Of a DNA stretch of 46,887 nucleotides, positions 34,061 through 43,681 are shown one piece after another. Below the pieces are notes generated by a model. It was not told the DNA's origin and ran no database searches. It saw only the letters and a list, made by a program, of their open reading frames with translations. The position numbers and the translations under genes are program-made. Position 1 is the stretch's first letter; every line of letters starts with the position of its first letter. Source of the stretch: Gnetum montanum (Eukaryota > Streptophyta > Gnetopsida > Gnetales > Gnetaceae); assembly GCA_015680685.1 (NCBI GenBank), contig MNCI01017480.1, positions 15,496 through 62,382 on the forward strand, given 5' to 3'.

Positions 34061-34230
34061 ACTAAATAACAACTTGTCCTTGACTCAAACAAAATGAGAA
34101 CAAGTGCAATTAATTACATAGTGGATAGGTATGGGAATATTGACTACTAGGAATTTACTTATGTTATAGTGTGGAATTAAACAAAATAAAATTGGGACAC
34201 AAACACAGAGTTACAGAAATTTATTAGAAC

Positions 34231-34840
34231 TCATGTGATTCCTGGTGGTGATGGTTCCTTGATGGGTCTCTTCCCCTTGTCTTGTGCTCTAGGTTTTGGA
34301 AGTTGATGGCTCTAAAAGAGTGCTTGGAGTTTTTCCTCTTCGGTTCAAGGGTTTTTTGCCATCCATGCTGATACTCCAATGTTTGATGGAGTCAAAACCT
34401 CCCATGAACACGGTAGTTGTGGGAACATCTGATTGGCCTTGACATACTATGTTGCACATAGCCATCATTCCTCTTCATAGGCTCTAACTATACCTCTCCA
34501 CCTTTTTCTTGGTAAGATTGTGTAGTGACAGGAGTTTCCTAATGGATGCTGAATGATTATGCCTCCTACATTGCATATTCTATAGGAGGTCCTTGGCCTC
34601 TGCCTCCTCTCGGGCATTTAGTTGCACCTTAAGAAGGTCCTTCTTATTTTTCTCTTTTAGGGACCATATGTGCTCACATAAGGACCAATTGTTACTAAGG
34701 TTTTTTAAAGAAATTTGGTTACCTTATACCTTACTCATTACTTTAATAAATGTTTAATTCATTGCTTACTGTGATTCTAGAGTTAGAGATTTTTTAGGAA
34801 AGGTGTCCTAAAAGTTTAATGTCAACCTAATCTATTTAGG
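34231..34840 (-). pseudogene. C-terminal remnant of the 3' ORF, element D
   Basis: The minus-strand reading gives a charged helical part (EKNKKDLLKVQLNAREEAEA) and then a basic, proline-rich tail ending KRPIKEPSPPGIT and TGA (34233-34231). The N-terminal domain seen in B and F is absent. The order and the tail match C and B. Confidence 0.6.
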
Positions 34841-34899
34841 TGACACATAAAAGGAACATATACTGATTTTGAAGAAAGTTTGATAAAATGATGACAAAG

Positions 34900-35945
34900 G
34901 AAAGAATAGATTTGGAAATGGAGCACTCAAAGGGTATAAAATGATGTTGTGGTGTGCAATAAGTACAAATTACAAAAGTCATGCAAGTGGGTCCTCCCCA
35001 AAGCAGGTTTCTACCTATCATGCCCTTACATAACCACATCCAGAAATGTCCATAGGCACTAAAAGGGTTAAATTTAATCTATACTAGTGCAAAAAACACA
35101 CACACATGTAAATACTATCATGATGAGGTATGAGTTCGATGATACATAAGACACAAGTTAAAAATTCATGAATAGTGAGATGAGGCAAATTGTAAAAGGG
35201 ATTGAAAAGATCGGGATATGTGGTAACTGACCCAGGGCACAATGAATACTAAGTGTAGGGAATGATTAATGTGTCATTAGCCCAACACTCCAAAATCTAG
35301 ATCAAGTCCATTCCTCCAATCAGTAACATCGTATTTTTTCATCCAATAATCAGCAACCATAAGAGCACCATGATAACAGGGCATACGATCACTTGTTGTT
35401 TTGTCCAAGGGAGAACTGTTTTGGAATTTCTCTACAGCACATTCTTTTTTTCTTGATCTTTTCTTTCACCTTTTTTTCTTTCTAGCTACCTTGGCACTTT
35501 GTCCTTTCCAATTAGTGAACTGGAGAAGCCACCAACCTTTAGGCATGGATGCATGTCTTTCCAATGGGGCCTCCAGAATAGTATTGAGTTTCTTTATTGA
35601 GTGCCTTTATTACTCTTAGTTCCATTTTTTTTTAGATCTACAAGGATGTTGGTACAACCAGGCTGCATGATAGCACCCACATATGTCACCAAAAAGAATC
35701 CACAAGTCCCCTTGATGTCACACCCTAGCCATTCCTTCTTAGTCCATCATTTTTTGCGCAGGGCATAATAAGCAAAAAATTACATTTAAGTTTTCATGAT
35801 GACAAGAATATCATCATACCCAAAGTAGAACCTCTTATTAATAGAATGGTTAGGTGGATGTGATGGGCTCGCTATCTAAATAATTAGTCACCTGAGACTT
35901 GATAGCATAGAGCAACACCTCAACCAATGAGTCACATGAGTGTTT
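34900..35945 (-). other. Conserved non-coding block (copy in D)
   Basis: It is the reverse complement of C 8827-9800, with near-identical stretches such as GACATCAAGGGGACTTGTGG (minus strand at about 35725) and GAAAGACATGCATCCATGCC (about 35560). Short frames on both strands differ between copies, so I do not call a gene. Confidence 0.65.
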
Positions 35946-36107
35946 TATTCATAGATAAGATTACCCATAAAAAGATAAAAAATAAAAAATAAATAAAAAG
36001 ATAAAACAACAAATAGAAAGATAAAAAAACAAATGGAAAGATGAAAAACTGGAAAACAAAAAATTGTAAAATTAAACATAAGGAAAAACATTTATTAATT
36101 CTGCTCA
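35946..36107 (-). repeat. T-rich spacer after gag (element D)
   Basis: On the plus strand it is a run of AAAAAGATAAAA-like units. It follows the gag stop on the minus strand and equals C 8695-8826. Confidence 0.7.
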
Positions 36108-38344
36108 TTAGAATGGAGGATATCCAAGCATTAATAAATGGTGAGAATTAATAAATGGAAGGTTTGGATCCAAGCATTTTGAGAACATTAGAGTCTGGTC
36201 ATATCCAAACCATTGGGTCTCCTTTGATGTGGTGGTTGGAATGTACTCAAATTGGGGTTCACACACTTGATTAAAGTGGGCATAGTGGGGGAAATTATAA
36301 GATGTGGTTAACTGATAAGGAGTTGATCCACCATGGCACCCATGACCATAAGATGGTATGCAAGGATCAACATGTCTTCCCATGTGGCTATATTTATTAA
36401 GTTGCATGGTTGTTGGAGTGTTGATTGGTGGCCTAGATAGAGTAATAGGAGGCATTGAGTTTGAGGAGGTAGATGCATCACAACATTGAACTTGTGCTAA
36501 GTTGGAGGATGTAGTGGTTTCAAAACCATGCTATCTCTTTCTATGGTCCTGCAAAAGAAAGGACACTTTCGACATTGTGGAGGGTTCCCATTGCTATTGA
36601 CAGTAGCAACACAAGTAACATTTGTGGGTTGATGCTATGGTCCAAAACCTTCTAGCACAACTACTGGAAATGTAGAAGGAGGTGAATGATGAGAATACTA
36701 AGGGTGAGAAGAAGTGTAAGAAACATGAGGTGGTGATCTTGTAGGAGAGGACATGGGTTGATAGTACTCATGAGAATGATAATGATGTGGTGAAATAGAG
36801 GATGTTGACCTAGTTGGGCAAACAATATGCTAAACATAATAAGCACTTGGGTTCAGATGGTATGAAGGGTATGACCAGTTTTACAGTGGCCTCCCTAGTG
36901 ACTAGGGTTTTTGCCACTATGGTTGAACCTAGTATTTCTATACAAAATCTAGATGTAACATTTCTTTCCAATGTGCTTGTAAATGTGATAAGATTGGGCA
37001 TTGGCCTTTGGGGTGATTATACAAGTAAACGTCACATTGATACAAGTGATTTGCAGTTGAGATTTTATCCTTATTTTCTTCAACCCTTCTTATCAATTGT
37101 CATGTGGTGTCTTATCCTGTTTCTCAAGTTGGCATGGTTTCACCTCTAATAATGTTAGTATATTCTTTGCATTTTTCCTATACCCATTCAATTATCTTAT
37201 TGATTTTTGCCTCAAATTCATCTAGTGATTGTAGTATTGTCAAAGATGATGATTCCACCTCCTTAGGGTGAGTTGATTTCTCCTCTTCATGACCATGGAC
37301 CTTTGTTACTTTGAGATTTCGGTCCTATTGGGATCTTTCAACATTCTTCCATTTAGCTATTTCCCCTTCTTCTTTTGCTACCTGCTTGATAAGCTCTTGG
37401 AATTTGTGGGTTTATAGCTCATATGGTTGACTTGGAGCATACATCCCTAGGGTCTCCCTTGGTTCATTATGAAGCCCATCCATGATGTGGTACATTAGCC
37501 TTTCCTCAAAGAATCCATGGCCTGGGAAATTGTTTAACAATGATTAGTATTTTTCTAGGGCCATGTCCAAGGTTTCATGCTGCCCCTATTTCCATTCCTG
37601 GATTTGTCTCCACAAGGCTAACACTCTTGCATAGGTTTAATATCTTTCATTGAAGAGTTCTACCATTGTCAGCCAACTTCAAATTGATTGTGGTCTTAAG
37701 GACCTATAGCATACTTTTGCTTGGCCAATGAGTGTCATAGGAAAGAGCTTAAGTTTTTGCCACCCGTTATCAATATTTTTCCATACATAGGCATCGTAGA
37801 AGGCTTGTAAATGATGTTGCGAATATAAATCATAGCCTCCTGAAAACTTTGGAAATTTATTTAAATCAAGCTTGGGTAGACGAATTTTCTTGCAATGCCT
37901 ATGGGATATTCAAATAGCATCTTGTATATGCATTAGGCTCTTAGTGGCTAGTAGGGGTTCATCATCACTAGGTAGGTTATGAATTTGTAGGTTGAGATGA
38001 TGTTATATTCGTTCATGTTGGCATTTCTGACTTTGCCCATGGGCTCGATTTTTATTTCTACATCGACCCTTTGAAAGATGATCATCCATGTCACAACCTG
38101 ATGTTGAAGGAGTAAAAGAAGAGAAAGAACTAGAAGACTCATCATGACTTCTGTAAGTCTCTCAATCATCCATGGATAGACTCTTGTTAACTATTGAGAA
38201 GGTCCTAGGCCTTACGTGCCCCCTCATCCTATGGGATGTCCCATTCTCACTAGAGGTGCTAGAGTTGGATGACAAGAGTCCTTGAGCACCGTTGGGATGC
38301 TCATAATCATAGGAGACCCCTACATAGGATTAAGTACTCATCAT
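36108..38344 (-). pseudogene. Gag of element D
   Basis: The frame runs from the ATG at 38344-38342 (MST, stop, SYVGVSYDYEHPNGAQG) to LGYPPF and a stop at 36108. It is about 745 codons long, with scattered stops and probable frameshifts. The central retrotransposon-gag part reads KLDLNKFPKFSGGYDLYSQH, AFYDAYVWKNIDNGWQKLKL and HGFFEERLMYHIMDGL (about 37900-37480). Acidic and basic segments follow (KVTKVHGHEEE, near 37310). The C-terminal part is a tyrosine-, histidine- and proline-rich tail (NKYSHMGRHVDPCIPSYGHG). Gag makes the particle shell. No zinc knuckle is evident. Confidence 0.75.
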
Positions 38345-38517
38345 ATATTTTGTTCATTCTCTCACTAGTTGTTGCATTATCATAATCTTGTGAGAGAAAC
38401 ATTGTTATGAATTGTGTTACTTATTTGTAATTATTTCCTTCCTAAAAGAAAGATATATCTTCAAAGTTTTGTTACAGCAATCTTGGATGATGTAACTAAT
38501 CTAAATAACTAGCACTG

Positions 38518-38535
38518 TCCTTAGCAATGGTGCCA
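38518..38535 (-). other. Primer binding site of element D (tRNA-Asp type)
   Basis: Plus-strand TCCTTAGCAATGGTGCCA matches the tRNA-Asp 3' end at 13 of 18 positions. All differences are transitions. It lies one base inside the LTR start at 38537. Confidence 0.8.
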
Positions 38536-38536
38536 A

Positions 38537-39422
38537 TGATGAGTGGCGAGGTACCCCTACACTCAATCATAAAAATACAAGCATGTACGCATGATTTGAT
38601 CGAACTTCATAAATGGATTAGTTGTGGTAGCTAGATAGTTACACATTGATCACAATTTTCTATCTTCCCACTTGGACTAGTATTTTCTTTGTCACATATG
38701 GTTTAGTCTAGAATGAGGTGTATGATATGATTTCTAACACTAGGCTACTCCTAAAGATAATGGAAAATAATCTTGATTAAACTAATAAGCAATAGGAAAT
38801 GAAGTCTAAGCTAGCCTAAGTGTGATGAGCATCTATCCTTAATCATCCATATGCATCTTGGACCTCATGTATTGCTTCTAATATTACCAAGCACACATTA
38901 CTTGAGCGCTCCTAAATACATTACTGGGTTACCAAGTAGTTATACTTCAATGTTCGTGATTAATTCGTACTCATTTTGCATTTAAAAATAGGAATAGTAA
39001 ATGATGGTAAAGAAATATTAACTAAGAAAAAAATAAATAACAATAACAATTAAACAATTAATACTAAGTGAATGTTGCAATGATGGAGTAATCTCGATCT
39101 TTATTACCAATCATGTGCATGTCCAAGTACATCACACTCGAATAAAGGTTCTATACAATTACAAGCATCACACTGCAAGCATGGACTTGGAAAAATAGTC
39201 TAACTCCTATGGAAACAAACTACAATAGCTTCACTACAACTTGACAAAAAGGTTCCAAAATGTGGTAGGTGCATGCATATTTATAGTGAAAAATGAACTC
39301 TTCATTGATGAGGCCATGTCAACTTGTGGAAAGATGTGTCGATGGGGTTAGGTTAACATGGCCACATTGACAGGGCTTTGTTGACGTGGCCCAATTGACA
39401 GTATCCACTAGATGCTTCATCA
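38537..39422 (-). repeat. 5' LTR of element D
   Basis: The LTR is 886 bp, TGATGAGTGGCGAGGTACCC to AGATGCTTCATCA. It has the same length as the 3' LTR and is highly similar, with scattered substitutions. Confidence 0.9.
39278..39285 (-). promoter_or_regulatory. TATA box in the 5' LTR of element D
   Basis: Minus-strand TATAAATA within CACTATAAATATGCATGC. The same box occurs in the 3' LTR at 33906-33913 and, in the same orientation relative to the element, in the LTRs of C (11433-11440) and B (16627-16634). It marks the likely core promoter for element transcription. Confidence 0.65.
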
Positions 39423-40057
39423 ATGAGTAGTTATAAGAATTACCCTTTTGGCTGACATTATCTAGCAATAGTGAATGGTACCTTGGGGAGACATATCACT
39501 TCTAGCATAATAGGAAATATGATGTGATAGTTAAAATCGAGGACATAAAGATGTATATAGTAGAAGCCATTCATAGAGTTTTGAATCTACCAAATGTTGG
39601 AGCAAATATTTTTCAAATCTCTACAAGGTTAAACATTGATGCTAAGATGCTTGAGTTACAAAGAGCCTATAGGATAATAGAGGACTATAATGGACTATTA
39701 ATAATGAAAAAAATTTATTTCAAATAAGTACCTATCACATCTTTGTCACTTAGATGGTGAATAGGATTTCCACATATGTTGCTAGAGGAAGTGTCATTAT
39801 ATTCAACTCTAGAATACACATAATGCATTGCCCATTATTCTTATAATATCCTAATTCAAATTAAGGAAGGTACCTTATCTAGGTTCATATTTAGATGTTC
39901 CTTTGCTTAGATATGAAAAAGATTGCCTAGTACAATGTCATCATCAAATCTTCTAGTTAGTGTGAAGATTTTTATTTTTTTGTCCAAAATCGAAGTAAGA
40001 AATTTAAATAATCGAGAAATCGTGAAGGTTACATCAAGGTCTATTATGTCTCTAAGA
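39423..40057 (+). pseudogene. Element F, right part: 3' ORF remnant (putative plant transposon protein-like)
   Basis: Downstream of the D target site the plus strand reads EWYLGETYHF, then (39524-39727) VKIEDIKMYIVEAIHRVLNLPN, which parallels VNICGVTIDFSVQAILEVLNLPN in C. The spacing before it (EWY about 20 residues ahead) fits the start of the same domain. The rest, to about 40057, shows no clear match. F is interrupted by D and abuts A, so it is probably the oldest layer. Confidence 0.55.
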
Positions 40058-40060
40058 TAA

Positions 40061-40400
40061 TTTTGGCTGAGTGGCTAACTCGTCTCGCAGGATAAGGGGG
40101 AGGGGGAAGTGCATTTGTCACCCTCCACATCACATGCCACATAAGATCCCATGAAACATAAAGAGCATGAACCAAAGAACCACACCTTTTCGTATTCCCA
40201 TTGTGCAGAATGTGAACTAAAGAGCCGCAACTTTTCATATTCTTGTTGCATACATGAAAAGGCCAAACACAACCAAATGCAGAATGGGAATGGAAATGAG
40301 AATTCCATTTCTATTCTGTCTCCATCTTCGTCTGCAACTATTGCTATAGGCCACCTGGCCCAACGAAACTAGCTTTAATGACACTAGCTTCAAAGCTCTG
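40061..40400 (+). repeat. Left inverted-repeat arm
   Basis: It contains a smaller internal repeat: GAATATGAAAAG...GGCTCTTTAGTTCA and GAATACGAAAAG...GTTCTTTGGTTCA occur in tandem on the minus strand (about 40165-40245). Short frames on both strands (77 and 73 codons) are open, but the two arms keep different frames, so coding is unlikely. Confidence 0.7.
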
Positions 40401-42233
40401 CCAAAGCACTAAAAAGGTAGCTACGATGGTGGCCCATGCTTTGGCTGTAATAGAAAGCTCATTGACATGCACTTCTTCAACCAAGGTAGTAATAAGGTAG
40501 TAGGCCAACTAGCCCTTACTACATCCTTACTTAACACTGAGGGCCACAACATGCACACATCATCGACAATCATAATACAAGTTTTGTTATAATAGCTAAA
40601 AGATCCCTTCATTTAGGTTTCTTTTTTTTTTCTCTAGATAAAATTTATATATCAATTAGGCTAACATGTTTCTTGAGTAGCTTTGTTTGAATGTATGTTT
40701 TAAGCATAAAATTTTGTAGGTAGGAGAAGGATGAGGGGTAGAGCTACAGGAATTCAAGAAAAGATGGTAATGGCTATAGTTGAAGCTGTAACCTGAGGGA
40801 AAGGGTCTTCTAAAGTTTCTATGTCAACAATAGCCTTTGGTTATTGGAATCTCTTTCTAGAAACAAAATTTTTGCTAGTCTTTTTATGTGTGTTTTTGTT
40901 AATTTTTTATAGCGAATTGTAATGTGTTGAACATTATATTTTGATGATTTTGTGTAATTTTCATAGTTTCACTTCAAACTGATCTCTTCTATCATTAGTA
41001 CTTAGCATGCCTTCCTATACATTTCAATTCTCAATGTAAAAACATTCCAATGTTTGGTTCTACTCTTTTTTCAATGCTTTCTCGAGTGGCAAGGAATTCT
41101 AAAATTGTAATTTTCTACTACTATCTTGAGTAATCTTCTTTTTCTACATCCTTTTTCAATGTAAAGAAACATTTGTAAGTTTATTTTCTCTTTATCTCAT
41201 TGTATATTTTGTGTAGGTTTTATCATTTCTATGGTTGTGCTTTGAAATTTAGCAGTTACCATGGAGTGGATGCATTTAGTTGTTATGATTGTGACTGCTT
41301 TTTCATTTGTAATATGCATTTTAATAAAATGCAAAAGCATTAGCATTTTTGCTAACACATGAAAATTATTAGCTAATTTGAGATGTCAACTTGACTTTGG
41401 TCATAATTTTAACAATTTTCCTACTTATTGGGAGGACTTAAAGAGTTCAATTTTCATAATTTCTTCTTACCTTCTCACATGTAATGAGGCCTTTTTTTAT
41501 GTATATATTGTTTGATTGATAGAATCTAATGGATGATATGGTTGTTAACCTAGTAAATTTTAAAAATGAAAACTTTTGCACCTCTGGTAGCATAGACCCT
41601 AGGAAGATCTTCAGCAAGAACATGCTATGATGATCCTAGCTAATGCCGAGGAAAATGACAATGAACTCTCTATTGCTGCACATGTCTTGCCATAATCATA
41701 AATAACCAATTATTTATAAATCTTACCTAGCCAAAGAGTCACTATAGAGGAGCCAATGATTATATTTATCTTAGTTATTCATAATATCAGTTATATATAA
41801 TGATATATTTATAATCACAAACATAAATGATTAGAAATTTTTAGGAGTTTAAAACTTTTTAGGATTTTAAAATTTTTGATGTGATCTCATATGTTAAGAA
41901 AAAGAATGGGAAGGCTAAGAGAAATATTATAGAAATTGTGAAAAAAAAAAATTAAAAATCAAGGAATATAAAGCTCAAAGCATTGCACAATGTATGTTGT
42001 TACACAAAACATTTTTGGCGATTTGCACCCCTCATTAGTGTGTTTAGGCAATGCAGCTAGGTTGTCGAAGCTGCAAAGGCAAGGGAATGAGCATGGCAAT
42101 ACATGTATAAATAGGGTCCCAACTTCTAAAATTAGAAAGCCCACTCTAAAATTAAAGTAAGCCTAACTCGTCATAGGCAAGATGGGGGTGGGATGTTGTG
42201 CTAACAAAACTATTACAGAATAGTATTTCAAAA
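40401..42233. other. Interior of the inverted-repeat structure, no gene recognised
   Basis: AT-rich DNA without a frame I can assign. A TATA-like ATGTATAAATAGGG lies near 42105. Minus-strand frames at 40421-40612 and 41959-42144 have no match that I know. Confidence 0.4.
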
Positions 42234-42352
42234 CTATCTCTACAACATCTTCTACTGCAACAACTTTTGCCTTACCTCTTTGGTAGGCCTGTTTAGCTTC
42301 TTTCCACCTTCTACAATCATAATTGCTATTTTTCTCTTTAGATTCTTTAGTA
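42234..42352 (-). mobile_element. Captured gag fragment, 116/119 identical to element B
   Basis: The 119 bases align without gaps to 26415-26533 and differ at three positions. On the minus strand the fragment keeps an open frame (TKESKEKNSNYDCRRWKEAK and onward to VVAVEDVVEI), with one residue changed (GKGK to GKAK). It stops exactly where the 412-bp tandem repeat starts. No LTR or other gag sequence is attached. Confidence 0.9.
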
Positions 42353-43281
42353 ATTTATGTTTACCAGTATATATTATTTGGAATGAAAATAGTGATGATA
42401 ACTTAAAAAATAAAAAAATAATTAAATTCTACTCATAGCCCGCAAAACTGCTCCACAAGAGAACTTATGCGTCTAACATTTGTTGCATTATCTAGAATCA
42501 AGACCATTCATTCTTTAAAGATTTATCCTCCTTTCCATTTGCAAAGATATAGAAAAATTTCATATGCTAAACATTTCTAAGTAGAATTGCATAGGAAGTT
42601 CTTTTTGCTCAATTGGAGAATTAGGTATATTAAGTTTACACTTATCATTGTATTTTTCCTTTTGCTCAATCCTATTATGTAGCCCTATAATGTTTGTTGC
42701 AATAATTCTGTAATGTATTCCTTCATCAGCATATACGAAATATATAAACTTTTATTTTAACAAATTTATGTTTACCAGTATATATTATTTGGAATGCAAA
42801 TAGTGATGATAACTTAAAAAAGAAAAAAAAATAATTAAATTAAACTCATAGCCTGCAAAAATGTTACACTAGAAAACTTACAAGTCTAATGTTTATTGCA
42901 TTATCTAGATTCAAGACTGTTGATTCTTTAAAGATTCATCCTCCTTTCTATGTGCAAACATACAAAAAGATTTTAGATGCTAAACATCTTCAATGTAAAA
43001 TTACATAGGAAGTTTGTTTTGCTTAATTGAAGGATTAAGCATATTAAGTTCAAACTTATCATTGTATTTTTCCTTTTTCTCAATCCTATTATATAGCTCT
43101 GTAATGTTTGTTACAATAATTGTGCAATGTATTCCTTCATCAACATATATGAAATATATAAAATTTTATTTTAACTAATTTATGTTTACTAGTATATATT
43201 ATTTGGAATGCAAATAGTGATGATAACTTAAACAATAAAAAAAATTTAAATTCCACTCATAGCCTACAAAACTGCTCCACT
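42353..43281. repeat. Tandem repeat of about 412 bp, 2.3 copies
   Basis: ATTTATGTTTACCAGTATAT begins at 42353 and 42764, and a variant at 43178 (ATTTATGTTTACTAGTATAT), giving periods of 411 and 414 bp. Units include GATTCTTTAAAGATTCATCC and ATTCCTTCATCAACATATAT-like parts. The third unit is cut after about 104 bp. No frame is conserved. Confidence 0.9.
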
Positions 43282-43334
43282 CGTTTAGATATATATATAT
43301 ATATAAAAATTGGCCTAGATAATTTTTTTAAAAA

Positions 43335-43678
43335 ATGATGTTAATGAAGTTGGCATCATCAAAGTTGGTTTGGTTGGGCTAGGTGGCCTACAGCAGCAAT
43401 TGTAGATGAAGATGGAGACAGAATGGAAATGGAATTCTCATTCCCATTCCTATTCTACATTTGGTTGTGTTTGTCCTTTTTATGTATGTAGTAGGAATAT
43501 GAAAAGCTATGGCTCTCTGGTTCAGATTATGCACAATAGGAATACGAAAAGGTGTGGCTCTTTAGTTCATGTTTTTTCCCATTTCATGGGATGTTACCTA
43601 GAGTGTGATGTGGAAAGTGAAAAATGCACTTCCCCCTCCCCCCCTATCCTGTGAGACAAGTTGGCCTCTCTACCAAAA
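43335..43678 (-). repeat. Right inverted-repeat arm
   Basis: It is the inverted counterpart of 40061-40400, sharing GATGGAGACAGAATGGAAAT, TTGGTTGTGTTTG and CCCCCTCCCCCC. A TA-dinucleotide run precedes it at 43289-43305. A similar TA run followed by GATGATTTAAAAAGAATGAT appears at 46657-46705, perhaps the start of another copy. Confidence 0.7.
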
Positions 43679-43681
43679 TAA

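Larger units (their letters stand above)
33165..39422 (-). mobile_element. Element D: complete non-autonomous gag-only LTR retrotransposon (TR-GAG type)
   Basis: D is 6258 bp with two 886-bp LTRs (33165-34050 and 38537-39422) flanked by a perfect 5-bp target duplication ATGAG (33160-33164 and 39423-39427). PBS is 38518-38535 and PPT 34051-34060. Inside, in element order, are gag (38344-36108), a T-rich spacer, a conserved non-coding block and the tail of the 3' ORF (ending 34231). There is no protease, RT, RNase H or integrase: gag ends GYPPF and is followed directly by the spacer that in B follows integrase. It would need a B-like partner for its enzymes. Gag carries stops, so this copy is old. 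Confidence 0.88.
40061..43678. mobile_element. 3.6-kb structure bounded by about 340-bp inverted repeats
   Basis: The left arm 40061 to about 40400 and the right arm about 43335-43678 are inverted copies. Outer ends are TTTTGGCTGAGTGGC and (reverse complement) TTTTGGTAGAGAGGC. Both arms hold GGGGGAAGTGCATTT and the phrase GGAATACGAAAAGGTGTGG. TAA lies directly outside both ends (40058-40060, 43679-43681), as for TAA/TTA target duplications of PIF/Harbinger-type elements, but no transposase or typical terminal motif is seen. It may equally be two copies of one short repeat in opposite orientation. Confidence 0.5.

Noticed and set aside
36814-37149. 111-codon plus-strand ORF
   Set aside because: It is antisense to element D gag; the sense frame has retrotransposon-gag similarity before it and the gag tail after it.
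40066-40095. tRNA A-box-like TGGCTGAGTGG, suggesting a SINE head or tRNA gene
   Set aside because: No B box (GGTTCGAATCC-like) follows at the expected distance and no cloverleaf can be drawn. The right arm has a different sequence at this point.
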